From NCBI GenBank assembly GCA_035530655.1, contig DATKUK010000080.1:17671-81670 (forward strand): a DNA stretch of 64,000 bases, given 5' to 3'. The translations under genes were made by a program, and so were the position numbers. The stretch is from DATKUK01 sp035530655 (GTDB lineage Bacteria; Planctomycetota; Phycisphaerae; UBA1845; DATKUK01). The notes under the pieces are model-generated. The model did not search any database and was not told the DNA's origin. It saw nothing but the letters and a program-made list of their open reading frames with translations. Below are positions 26,207 to 35,370 of this stretch, one piece after another; position 1 is the first letter of the stretch; each line of letters begins with the position of its first letter.

Positions 26207-27556
26207 TCAGTCGACGTCCGGCAGATACGCCCCTTCCTCCTTCAGTCGCTGTCGCAGGCGATTGGTGTCGACGCTGTGCACATCGACATCGGCTGTTGTC
26301 GCCGCGTGTGCAGCCGCCATGCCGGCCGCCTCGCCCATCGCCAGGCATACCGGCATGACACGTACGCTGCCCTGCACCGTGCGATCACAAGAGACAGAGC
26401 GTCCAGCCACCACCACGTTCCGAATGCCCTTCGGCGTGAGACATCGGTAGGGAACGCCGTGCGATTCGCCTTCTTCGTAACGTATCGTCTGTTCGTCCAG
26501 TTGCTGGAGTTTCTCCGGGCTTCGCTGCCGGTTGGTGAACGCATGATGGATATCGACGTAGTAGCAGTTCCGGCAGATCTCGTCGGCGAAGCTTCGTCGC
26601 GCCAGGTAATCCTCTACGGTCAGTGTGTAATCGCCCACAATCCGCCGCGTCTCGCGAATGCCCATCAGCCCGCCGGTGGCGACCAGAAACGCGTTGCCGA
26701 ATGCTCTCGGGTAGAACTCAGCCAGTCCGTCACGGTAAGCGGCGGCCATCTTACGGCCCTCGACCAGCGCCCGGCTGACACTGACTGGATCGGTGTTGTC
26801 CACATTCCAGATATGTCCGGCGTTGAAGCCCACCGTACCCGGGCCGATCAGGCTGTTGCAGCTATGATCGTCGGGTATCTGCGGGTACTTGCCGGACCTG
26901 AGGATATCCCATATCGGGCTTTTCGGATGGTTCGCGTGTACTCGTGGCCCGGTGCGGTAGGCGTACTCATCCACGTTGGTCAGGACGAAGCAGTGCGTAG
27001 CCGGCTGTAAGTCGCCGCTTTCGTTGCCTTGCTGATACTGCGCGCCCGCCCAGACGGCCAGATCGGCATCGCCCGTGCAGTCGACGTAGACCTTTGCCTT
27101 ATAGGCTGACAGTCCTGACTTGCTGGCCACGACAATCGTCGACACGGTGTCGTTGTCCGGCTCGACCGCGCACAGTGTGGTGTTAAACAGCACCGACGCG
27201 CCGGCCTCCAGCACCAGATCGTCGTAGATGCGTTTGAGCAGCTCCGGGTCGATGGCTACCCAGTCGAGCGCATCCTCGTCGATATGGGGCATGCCCCGCT
27301 TGCACGCGTTGAGGACCCGCTCGGCCAGACCTCGGTAGATGATCTTTTCCTTGTCCGAGAACGGGCACCACGCCGGCACCAGCCCGTTGGTGCCCATCCC
27401 GCCCAGGGCGCCGGTTGTTTCGATCAGCAGTGTCTTGGCGCCTTCGCGAGCGGCTGCCGCTGCCGCCGTGCAACCGGCCGGCCCGCCGCCGGCGACGATC
27501 ACCTCCCAGGTGTCATCCAAGTCAACCGTCCTGTTTTTCAGTGTGTACTCAGCCAT
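26207..27556 (-). CDS. FAD-dependent oxidoreductase (FAD_oxidored family)
   Basis: 449 residues from ATG 27556 with GAGG upstream. Residues 18-48 form the dinucleotide fold (VIVAGGGPAGCTAAAAAAREG, ending in ETTGALGGMGTNG), followed by VYVDCTGDADLAVWAG, and a C-terminal FAD segment VVVAGRSVSCDRTVQGSVRVMP. This group, abundant in Planctomycetota and Verrucomicrobiota, is often beside glycoside hydrolases; its substrate is usually unknown, perhaps a sugar or hydroxy compound. Confidence 0.85.
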   Translation of the reverse strand: MAEYTLKNRTVDLDDTWEVIVAGGGPAGCTAAAAAAREGAKTLLIETTGALGGMGTNGLVPAWCPFSDKEKIIYRGLAERVLNACKRGMPHIDEDALDWVAIDPELLKRIYDDLVLEAGASVLFNTTLCAVEPDNDTVSTIVVASKSGLSAYKAKVYVDCTGDADLAVWAGAQYQQGNESGDLQPATHCFVLTNVDEYAYRTGPRVHANHPKSPIWDILRSGKYPQIPDDHSCNSLIGPGTVGFNAGHIWNVDNTDPVSVSRALVEGRKMAAAYRDGLAEFYPRAFGNAFLVATGGLMGIRETRRIVGDYTLTVEDYLARRSFADEICRNCYYVDIHHAFTNRQRSPEKLQQLDEQTIRYEEGESHGVPYRCLTPKGIRNVVVAGRSVSCDRTVQGSVRVMPVCLAMGEAAGMAAAHAATTADVDVHSVDTNRLRQRLKEEGAYLPDVD

Positions 27557-27608
27557 CGTCCGACCTCAGCTGCCACGCGATTGGAGGGAAACTCCGCGTG
27601 CCCGAAAT

Positions 27609-28157
27609 TCAACCTTCCACCACCTCGCCCGGCAGTACATACAGCGGCTGGGGATATTTGAAGTCCTTGATCACCCTGGCCTTGAAGATGTTGATTTTGC
27701 CGTCGGCGTCCACGGCGCTCTGCCGGATCCAGCCGCCGACCACCTTGCCGATGATCAGGGCGTGGTGGCCGATCGGCACCTCCTGCTCGAACGCAAACTC
27801 GACCGCCGCTTGGCACTCGGCAATCGACGGCGTCTTCAGGGTGATCCCGGCCTTGGCGGTCAGGGCGGCCTCGTCCAGTTCGCTGCGCGTCTCGGGGATC
27901 TGGTCGGCGAGCACGGCCAGCGCCTTGACCAGATCGGCCCCGGGAATGTTGATGACGAACTCGCGGCCACGCAGGATATTCGCGTAGGTGTGGCTGGTCA
28001 CGGAGATGGCTGCCCCGATTTGCGTGCCTGACAGGTTTGTATAGGCACCGAACACTCCGGCATTGATAATGCCCGACGCGTGCAGCGTAGTGATGATCAT
28101 GGTGGGCTTGGTCGAAAGGTAGCCCATCGCCTCGTGGCCTCGTGTTTCGTTGTACAT
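27609..28157 (-). CDS. Flavin reductase-like / FMN-binding split-barrel protein
   Basis: 182 residues from ATG 28157 (GGAG nine bases upstream). TMIITTLHASGIINAGVFGAYTNLS and FVINIPGADLVKAL, with a late HHALIIGKVVGG, fit the flavin reductase (PF01613) split barrel. It may supply reduced FMN or act as a redox carrier for the neighbouring oxidoreductase. Confidence 0.8.
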   Translation of the reverse strand: MYNETRGHEAMGYLSTKPTMIITTLHASGIINAGVFGAYTNLSGTQIGAAISVTSHTYANILRGREFVINIPGADLVKALAVLADQIPETRSELDEAALTAKAGITLKTPSIAECQAAVEFAFEQEVPIGHHALIIGKVVGGWIRQSAVDADGKINIFKARVIKDFKYPQPLYVLPGEVVEG

Positions 28158-28421
28158 GTCACACCGCTCCATTCTGAGCCTGGGGGCATCAAGCTACCCG
28201 AACCGTTCGGGTAAGGCAAAGAATCGCCGTCCCTGCTGCATTCGCGGCACTGCAAGCATGCTACGCGGCTGGTCGTCGCGCCGAAGACTTGCCGCCATCA
28301 CGCTTTACGGCGATGATGGCTGGCTCTGTTGGCTTCCGGAAGGATACTGGATGGATCAGGCAACCTCTTACGCACTCATAGCAGCCCCTGTCGCCGGTGG
28401 CGCGCACGGTGAGAACCCGCG

Positions 28422-30749
28422 ATGATCGAACTCAAGCAGTCGAAAGACGCCCCACTTATTGACCTGAACGACTCATGGTCCTTTGCCTTCTGTCATGAAG
28501 CGCCTGCCGACGAGTACCGCACGGAGGATGACGTTCGTCGAGCCGGCCTGACCGTGCGTCCCGCAGCGGTGCCGGGCAACTTCGAGCTGGACCTTCAGGC
28601 AGCGGGGCTGATCGGCGACCCATTCGTCGGTGTCAACGCGCTGGACGTCCGAAAGTTCGAAGCGTGCCACATCTGGTACTGGCGGCGCTTTGCGGCCGAT
28701 GACCGCCCTGGCCACGATGCGTGTCTGCTCTTCGAAGGAATCGACTGCTTCGCGGACATCTTCCTTAACGGCCAGCCGATCGGTTCGACCGACAACATGC
28801 TGACCGAGCACGTCTTGGACGTGACCGGACGTCTCCGCGGCGACAACGAACTGCTCGTGCACATCCGCCCGGCGGCGGAGGAGGCAACGCGATTTGAGTA
28901 TCCGCCGGGAACGTGCGCCAACCTCATCAACGTCGAGTCCGTCCAGGTGCGCAAGGCGCCTCACATGTACGGGTGGGACATCATGCCGCGGATAGTCTCG
29001 GCGGGCATCTGGCGAGCCGTGAGTCTGGCTTGCAGGCCCACCGAACGTCTCGACAGTGCGTTTCTGGAAACGCGCCGCGTCGCAGAGGATCGTCAAACGG
29101 CAGACCTTGTGCTGCATTACCGTGCGAGCACCTCTTGCCGCTCCAACGACAGCTATGAGATTTCCGTCGAAGGTGCATGCGATGATTCGCACTTTGCTGC
29201 TTCTCAGCCGCTGGTGTTCGAGGCCGGTCGACTGGTGATACCGGTCGAACAGCCGTGTCTCTGGTGGCCTCGCGGACGGGGACAACCGAATCTCTACGAT
29301 GTGACCGTGCGGCTGGCAAAGAACGGGCAGCACGTCGATGAGCTTCGTTTTCGCCACGGCATCCGCACCGTTCAGCTCGACCGCACCAGCGTCACCAACT
29401 CCAACGGCGAGGGCGAATTCTGCTTCCGCGTTAACGGCGAGCGCATCTTCGTTCGCGGCACCAACTGGGTTCCACTGGACGCTCTGCACTCACGCGACCT
29501 GGTGCGGACGCAGCGCGCCCTCGAAATGGCTGAAGACCTCGAATGCAACATGCTTCGCTGCTGGGGCGGGAATGTGTACGAAAGCGACCTGTTCTTTGAT
29601 CTGTGCGACCAGAAGGGCATCCTCGTCTGGCAGGACTTCGCCATGGCCTGCGCGCTGTACCCACAGGATGAGGACTTCCAGAAGCGACTGGCGGCTGAGG
29701 CGCAGAAGGTCATCCGCCGCCTGCGTCAGCACCCGTCGCTGGCCTTATGGTGCGGCGACAACGAGTGCGATTGGGCCTACGGATGGTTCGGACGCGGCGA
29801 CCCCAACCGCAACGTGCTGACGCGCCACGTGCTGCCTGCAATCCTGCAGCAGGAAGATCCAACACGCCCCTATTTGCCGAGTTCGCCCTACGTCGATGCA
29901 ACAGCCTACAAGGCCGGACAGGACCTCGTACCCGAGAATCACCTCTGGGGTCCGCGAGGCTACTTCAAGAGCAAGTTCTATACCGCCGCATGCTGCCACT
30001 TCGTCAGCGAGATCGGCTATCACGGCTGCCCTGCTCCGGAGTCGCTGCGCAAGTTCCTCTCGCCCGACAAGGTCTGGCCATGGCGCGACAACGACGAATG
30101 GCGTCTTCATGCCACCAATCCCGTGCCCGAGGTTAACCTGTATGGCCGCCGCGTCGAGCTGATGGCCAACCAGATCCGCGAGTTGTTCGGCCAGGTGCCC
30201 GATACTCTGGAGGAGTTCGCCTTCGCCAGTCAGGTAACCCAGGCCGAAGCCAAGAAGTTCTTCATCGAGAGGTTTCGGTGCGGCAAGTGGCGGCGGACCG
30301 GAATCCTGTGGTGGAATCTATTGGACGGCTGGCCCCAATTCTCCGATGCGGTGGTCGACTACTACTTCACCAGGAAGCTTGCCTACTACACCATTCGCAC
30401 GTCGCAGCAGTTGCTCTGCCTCATGTTGGGCGAGCCGCAGGACGGGCGGCAGCACCTGCTGGCGTGCAACGACACCAACGGCGATATCCCGATCGACTTT
30501 GCCGTGCGCGACGTCCAGGCCGGCCGGATCGTGCTGGACGGCCGCGCCACGGCCGCAGCCGACAGCGCAACCCGCCTGGGGCAGATCGCGTCCGACCCGA
30601 ACGGCCAGACCTTCTACCTGATTGAGTGGCAGTACCCCGGCGGCCAATCCCGCAATCACTACCTGGCAGGATCGCCGCCCTTTTCGTTGGACGAGTATCA
30701 CCGGTGGCTGCACACCGCCGACCTCTATCCCCAGACCGTCACAGGATAG
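28422..30749 (+). CDS. Glycoside hydrolase family 2, beta-mannosidase-like
   Basis: 775 residues, cytoplasmic by the absence of a signal peptide. N-terminal sugar-binding sandwich (FEGIDCFADIFLNGQPIG), Ig-like domain, then a TIM barrel beginning FVRGTNWVPLDAL. LRCWGGNVYESDLFFDLCD is typical of the mannosidase branch. Acid/base Glu is in WCGDNECDW (about residue 447) and the nucleophile in FVSEIGYHG (about residue 530). ATG 28422 has GGTGAG upstream. Likely removes mannose from oligosaccharides. Confidence 0.9.
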   Translation: MIELKQSKDAPLIDLNDSWSFAFCHEAPADEYRTEDDVRRAGLTVRPAAVPGNFELDLQAAGLIGDPFVGVNALDVRKFEACHIWYWRRFAADDRPGHDACLLFEGIDCFADIFLNGQPIGSTDNMLTEHVLDVTGRLRGDNELLVHIRPAAEEATRFEYPPGTCANLINVESVQVRKAPHMYGWDIMPRIVSAGIWRAVSLACRPTERLDSAFLETRRVAEDRQTADLVLHYRASTSCRSNDSYEISVEGACDDSHFAASQPLVFEAGRLVIPVEQPCLWWPRGRGQPNLYDVTVRLAKNGQHVDELRFRHGIRTVQLDRTSVTNSNGEGEFCFRVNGERIFVRGTNWVPLDALHSRDLVRTQRALEMAEDLECNMLRCWGGNVYESDLFFDLCDQKGILVWQDFAMACALYPQDEDFQKRLAAEAQKVIRRLRQHPSLALWCGDNECDWAYGWFGRGDPNRNVLTRHVLPAILQQEDPTRPYLPSSPYVDATAYKAGQDLVPENHLWGPRGYFKSKFYTAACCHFVSEIGYHGCPAPESLRKFLSPDKVWPWRDNDEWRLHATNPVPEVNLYGRRVELMANQIRELFGQVPDTLEEFAFASQVTQAEAKKFFIERFRCGKWRRTGILWWNLLDGWPQFSDAVVDYYFTRKLAYYTIRTSQQLLCLMLGEPQDGRQHLLACNDTNGDIPIDFAVRDVQAGRIVLDGRATAAADSATRLGQIASDPNGQTFYLIEWQYPGGQSRNHYLAGSPPFSLDEYHRWLHTADLYPQTVTG

Positions 30750-30771
30750 GCGTGGGCGTTGAAAAACCTCT

Positions 30772-31917
30772 TTACACCTTCGCCAGCGCCTGTTCCAGAT
30801 CCCCCAACAGCAGTTCGGTGTTCTCGATCCCAGCCGATAGTCGCACGGTGTTGGGTAGCACACCGAACAACATCCGGCGCTCCGGCGGAAGGTAGAGCAT
30901 CGTCGTCAAATGGGGGATGCAGATCAGCGACTCGGTGGCCCCAAGGCTCACCGCATGGTAGATCGTGTTCAACGCATTGATGAGCCGCTTGGCGTCTTCC
31001 TGGTTCTCGCCCACGTTGAACGCCAGCACGCCGCCAAACCCGCCCTCCATCTGCTTGCACGCGACCTGGTGGCCCGGGTCGGACTTGAGCCCTGGATAGT
31101 TGACTTGCGACACCTTCGGGTGAGCCGCCAGGTACTCGGCCATGGCCTGCGCGTTGGCCGCCATCTTCTCGGCCCGCAAATCCAGCGTTTTCAGGCCCCG
31201 TTCAAGCAGAAACGCCGAGTGAGGGTCCAGAGTCGTGCCGATCGCCTGGCGCGTGAACCATAGCTCGTCATAGTCATCCTTAGGGCCGGCGATAGCCCCC
31301 GCCATCAGGTCGTTGTGGCCGCCCAGGCCTTTCGTGGCGCTGTGCACCACCAGATGCGCGCCGAGTGACAAAGGCTTCTGGTGATACGGCGTGGCGAACG
31401 TGTTGTCGACAACCAGCATGGCCCCGACCCGATCGGCATGACGGCGAGTCGCCGCGATGTCGACGATCTTGCACAACGGATTGCTGGGTGTCTCACAAAA
31501 GATCATCTTTGTGTTCGGCTTGACGTGCTCGCCGACCGCGTCGCTGTCGGATGCGTCCAGCCAGGTGATCTCCACGCCCATCCGTTCCAGAATGAGTGAG
31601 ACCTTGTAGTTGGCACCGTAGACGTCATGGAAAATGATCAGGTGGTCGCCTGCGCTCAGATACGTCAGGTACACCATGGTGCATGCCGCCATCCCCGTCG
31701 TGCAGATGACGGCGTCGTCGGCCCCCTCCAACCTGGCGATGGCCTTCTCCACCGTGCGTACCGTCGGGTTGTCGTCGCGATGATAGGTGTAGCCGTCGAT
31801 TTCGCCGTCGGTGATCTGCCGCAGCACCTCGAACGAAGCGTACTCATAATTGACGGCGTTGACGATGGGAGTAACCATCGGCCGGTTGCCGTAGGGGGTC
31901 AAAGGATCGTTACCCAT
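30772..31917 (-). CDS. Cys/Met metabolism PLP-dependent lyase (cystathionine gamma-synthase/methionine gamma-lyase family)
   Basis: 381 residues from ATG 31917, with AAGGAG five bases upstream. Family motifs: YTYHRDDNPTVRTVEKAIARLE, TTGMAACTMV, VDNTFATPYHQKPLSLGAHLVVHSATKGLGGHND (PLP-lysine in SATK) and SLGATESLICIPHLTTM. It acts on sulfur amino acids; methionine lyase, cystathionine synthase and O-acetylhomoserine sulfhydrylase cannot be told apart by eye. Lies 58 bases after the URO-D-like gene on the same strand. Confidence 0.88.
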   Translation of the reverse strand: MGNDPLTPYGNRPMVTPIVNAVNYEYASFEVLRQITDGEIDGYTYHRDDNPTVRTVEKAIARLEGADDAVICTTGMAACTMVYLTYLSAGDHLIIFHDVYGANYKVSLILERMGVEITWLDASDSDAVGEHVKPNTKMIFCETPSNPLCKIVDIAATRRHADRVGAMLVVDNTFATPYHQKPLSLGAHLVVHSATKGLGGHNDLMAGAIAGPKDDYDELWFTRQAIGTTLDPHSAFLLERGLKTLDLRAEKMAANAQAMAEYLAAHPKVSQVNYPGLKSDPGHQVACKQMEGGFGGVLAFNVGENQEDAKRLINALNTIYHAVSLGATESLICIPHLTTMLYLPPERRMLFGVLPNTVRLSAGIENTELLLGDLEQALAKV

Positions 31918-31975
31918 TTCAACTCCTTCATATCTCCACACATTCTCAAGCTTGCATCCGCAGCAACGCCGAGAA

Positions 31976-33118
31976 TCAGTACCAACTCTCCTCATAAGCC
32001 GTGTCAAGCATCGCCACTACGTTCTCCGGCGGCACGTTGCCCATGATGTTGTGCACCTGATTGAATACGAAGCCACCGCCCGGCTTGAAGGTGCCGACCA
32101 GCCCGCGAACCGACTCGGATACTTCCGACGGACTTTTCACGCCCAGAATGTTCTGCGTGTCGCACCCGCCGCCCCAGAAAACGATGCGGTCGCCGAACTC
32201 CGCCTTCAGCTCGCGCGGATCCATGTTGTCGGCCGAGATCTGAACGGGGTTCAGCACGTCCACCCCGCAATCGATCAACATGGGAATCAGCGGCTTGATC
32301 GAGCCGCAACAGTGATGGAACACCTTGCAGTCGCTGTGACGATGAATGAAATCGCATAACCGCTTGATGAACGGCGCCGTGATCTGCTCCATCAACGACC
32401 GCCGGCAGAACGGACCTGTCTGAAGGCCCATATCCGCGTTGATGCAGATCATCTGGATGTACGGGCCCATTGCGTCGATGATCCTGCCTGCCTGCTCGAT
32501 ATCCCGCCGGCAGCACCGGCGGTTGGCCTCGATCAGCTCATCAGGGCCGGTCAGCATCTTGCAGAGCCAATCGGGGTCTTCACTGAAATAGGCGCCGAAC
32601 CCCATGTACATCGTGGCGTACTCGGTTTCCTTGTAGATTCTCTCCGCCTCGCGAGCCGTAGCCGCCAGCCACTCCTGCTCGCTGCGCCCATGCCAGTCCG
32701 ACAGCCACGAACCGTCAAAGAAGAATCCACCGGCCGGCATGCGCATCCGCGCTAGCGTCCCGTCCGGGCGTGTCTGCTGGATAGACCACTCCCCGTCGAC
32801 GCTTCGTTGCGGCTGGAAGGCGGCCGGCACGACAAACTCGTAGTCGTCCCGCGGACGCCACCTCGCCGTCTGCGGCCACCCGGGATGCAGAAGCATGCAG
32901 TCACAATGGAACCGCTGGAGAACGTCTTCGTCCACCCGCGCCAGGAATTGCACCACATCGGGAACCGTGATTTGATGGGTTGCCAGACCCAGACGCTTGC
33001 GAAGGTTCCAGTACGCAAACGCCGAAATGCCCGTCGAGTAGTGACAGCCCAGGTCAATCGGCATGCGGTCCGTCGGCTGGCGGTTCAACGTGCGAATGAC
33101 CCGCTCTCGCGAGGTCAT
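31976..33118 (-). CDS. Uroporphyrinogen decarboxylase-like protein (MtaA/CmuA-type methyltransferase)
   Basis: 380 residues from ATG 33118. MTSRERVIRTLNRQPTDRMPIDLG is the typical start of the URO-D superfamily in Planctomycetota; the C-terminal part has FHHCCGSIKPLIPMLIDCGVDVLNPVQ and VFWGGGCDTQNIL, with the His and Cys used for zinc in methyltransferase members. Not a heme enzyme; likely demethylates a small methylated compound. The upstream frame to 33415 has no coding character. Confidence 0.8.
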   Translation of the reverse strand: MTSRERVIRTLNRQPTDRMPIDLGCHYSTGISAFAYWNLRKRLGLATHQITVPDVVQFLARVDEDVLQRFHCDCMLLHPGWPQTARWRPRDDYEFVVPAAFQPQRSVDGEWSIQQTRPDGTLARMRMPAGGFFFDGSWLSDWHGRSEQEWLAATAREAERIYKETEYATMYMGFGAYFSEDPDWLCKMLTGPDELIEANRRCCRRDIEQAGRIIDAMGPYIQMICINADMGLQTGPFCRRSLMEQITAPFIKRLCDFIHRHSDCKVFHHCCGSIKPLIPMLIDCGVDVLNPVQISADNMDPRELKAEFGDRIVFWGGGCDTQNILGVKSPSEVSESVRGLVGTFKPGGGFVFNQVHNIMGNVPPENVVAMLDTAYEESWY

Positions 33119-33350
33119 CGTCTCAGATTGGTGTGGCCTATCCCTGCTCATTCCGCCTCGCATCTGTCGCCTGGCTTGCCCAAGTGGTAACCCATGGACG
33201 GCTGTTCCACAAGGGCGCACCGCCTTTCTGTCGAACCGAACGAACCACGTCCAACTGGCGGGCAGGACCTTCGCGCCTTGCGTTGGGCTCGGTATGCTGC
33301 CATCTAAAATGGGATACGCCCGACGCCCGCTAGCGGCAGGAGACGGGACC

Positions 33351-35093
33351 ATGAATCCGACGCTCGCCCTGACGGTCATGACCGCTTTGGCATGTTGGGT
33401 AGGCGCTGCGCCCACGACACAGACGCAGCCAGCGGACGCGCCCGCCCGCCTTCAGGCTTTCTATCGAGAGGGCCAGACCTTCATCACCTGGGCCGAGGCC
33501 GACGACGTCGACCACGAGCAGTACGTCCTCTACCGCAGTGATGCGCCCATCGAGCCCGACACGCTGACCCGCGCCGTCAAGATGGCCGTCGTCGGCGAAG
33601 GTTCCGGGGCGTACCCAAGAGAGGCCGGCCTGAAAGTTCTGGCCGAGAAGACCGGAATCGCCGAGTACGGCCAGCGATTCATCATCCGTGACAACCCAAC
33701 CAACGATCCCAATGCCCAGTTGCCCGACCGCGTCGGGCTCTTTGTCAGAACGGTCAAGAAGCCCGGCAAGCGCTACTACGCCGTGCTGCCGACCGTCGAA
33801 GGCAGGGCGCTGCCCGACCGCTTCGCCGCCTTGTCCGAGCCCGTCGTCGAAAGCGTGCAGCTTCCCGGTGCCGTACTTGTGTGGAAGCACCCGGACGGCA
33901 AAGCGGCCGTCTACACACACTTCACCGACGGCGAGACCTGGGACCCGTCCAAGGAAGGCAACGCCTACAATTTCGGCATCGCCGTCCCCACCGACTACGA
34001 CGGCAGCAGGCCGCTGCCGGTTGTCATCGGCGCCCACGGGATGAGCGGAAGCTACCGCGCCGCCGATTTCTCACGCTATTGGGGCGCGCTGTGGGCATGG
34101 CCTTGCGACCACTCGGGATCGTGGTTCTTCGGCATGACCAATCGCGATGGCACCAAGGTCGCTAACTACACCGAGCAACGCGTACGCTGGCTTATCACTT
34201 GGCTGGGCGCCGAACGAAATAACCAGTTCTGGCGGATCGATCCGCGGTTCGTGCATGGGCATGGCCACTCGATGGGCGGCACGGCCTGTATTGCCTGGGC
34301 TTTGCGGATGGGCGACCTCTTCTGCACCACCGTAAGCTCGGCCGGCGCGACCATCCACCGACGAAACGGCAAGTGGGTCAAACAGGCCGAAGGTCTGTGG
34401 GGTGCGGTCGACACCAATCTGCCCACGGCCGATGGAACAGGTGTCTGGGATCATCAGGACTACGCCCAATGGTCGCTCGCTCACATCGGTGCCGAAACCG
34501 CCTTCCTGTTGCTCAGCCACGGCAAGCAGGATGAATCCGTGCCGTTCGATCCTTTTCCGGATTTCGTCGACGCCTTGCAGCAGTCGAAGCGGCCCTTCGT
34601 CGCTCATTGGGACCAGCGCGGGCACGGCGAGGCCAACTTCCTTGCCGTCCGCAACGACTGGGCGGGCGGGTTCAAGATTTCCATCGATCAGTCGCTGCCG
34701 GCCTTCGCCAATGCCTCCAACAACGACGACCCGCGACACGACGATGAAGGTATGGTCAACGGCTACCTGGAGTGGTCCGCCCCCGGCAACGACTTCGACG
34801 CCCGCAACGCCGAAGATGATTTGATCGACACGCCTTCGCTCTATGCGGTAAACATCCGGTCACGCAAGGGACAGGCTACCGTCGATGTAACACCGCGCAG
34901 GCTCCAGCGGTTTCGACCCGTTTCGGGCAGACTCTATAAGTGGGAGAACGTCGACTTCACTGACCCGACCCGGTCGGCCATAATCGACTCCGGCCAGGTC
35001 GAAGCCGATCCCTACCGACTAATCACCGTGCGCAACTTCCGCGTCGGCGATCGTGGCTGGGGCAACCGACTACGACTGATTCCCGTTCGCTAA
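33351..35093 (+). CDS. Secreted alpha/beta-hydrolase (esterase-like) with N-terminal Fn3-like domain
   Basis: 580 residues from ATG 33351 (AGGAG eight bases upstream). A signal peptide ends near APTTQTQPA. A fibronectin-like part (LQAFYREGQTFITWAEADDV, YVLYRSDAP) precedes the hydrolase, where GHGHSMGGTACIAWAL holds the nucleophile serine. LLSHGKQDESVPFDP is the acid region and WDQRGHGEANF the catalytic His. Probable substrate: an ester of a polysaccharide, since neighbours are glycosidases. The tail is beta-rich and ends RLRLIPVR. Confidence 0.82.
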   Translation: MNPTLALTVMTALACWVGAAPTTQTQPADAPARLQAFYREGQTFITWAEADDVDHEQYVLYRSDAPIEPDTLTRAVKMAVVGEGSGAYPREAGLKVLAEKTGIAEYGQRFIIRDNPTNDPNAQLPDRVGLFVRTVKKPGKRYYAVLPTVEGRALPDRFAALSEPVVESVQLPGAVLVWKHPDGKAAVYTHFTDGETWDPSKEGNAYNFGIAVPTDYDGSRPLPVVIGAHGMSGSYRAADFSRYWGALWAWPCDHSGSWFFGMTNRDGTKVANYTEQRVRWLITWLGAERNNQFWRIDPRFVHGHGHSMGGTACIAWALRMGDLFCTTVSSAGATIHRRNGKWVKQAEGLWGAVDTNLPTADGTGVWDHQDYAQWSLAHIGAETAFLLLSHGKQDESVPFDPFPDFVDALQQSKRPFVAHWDQRGHGEANFLAVRNDWAGGFKISIDQSLPAFANASNNDDPRHDDEGMVNGYLEWSAPGNDFDARNAEDDLIDTPSLYAVNIRSRKGQATVDVTPRRLQRFRPVSGRLYKWENVDFTDPTRSAIIDSGQVEADPYRLITVRNFRVGDRGWGNRLRLIPVR

Positions 35094-35178
35094 TGCAGGT
35101 GTGCGACCGAGTTCGTCCACCATGACCTGTCCGGACGCCGCCGGCGTGCATGACATACCGGCGGCGTCTACGGATTGT

Positions 35179-35370
35179 CTACGGTTTAGTGGGCGTACGA
35201 TTACCCATGTTGCTCTTGACTACGCTGTAGTCGGCGGTGGTCACGCGCTTGCCGCCGTTCAGGTCATACCGAATGCACTCATCTGTTTCGATGCGGCGCT
35301 TGCCTGTCTGACCGCAATCCCCTGAACACGAACGTGCAGAGGGATTGAGTGGCTGCCTCTTCGCGACAGT
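35179..35370 (-). pseudogene. Dockerin-like C-terminal remnant, in the same frame after the GH130 stop
   Basis: Read from the TGA of the upstream gene, the frame gives 63 residues ending RYDLNGGKRVTTADYSVVKS then NMGNRTPTKP and TAG at 35179. The DxNxxxxVTTxDYxxVK pattern is a type-I dockerin-like calcium motif, the usual end of large planctomycete surface proteins. There is no start codon or signal peptide, so this is a leftover of a deleted surface-protein gene, or a readthrough tail of the GH130 gene. Confidence 0.6.
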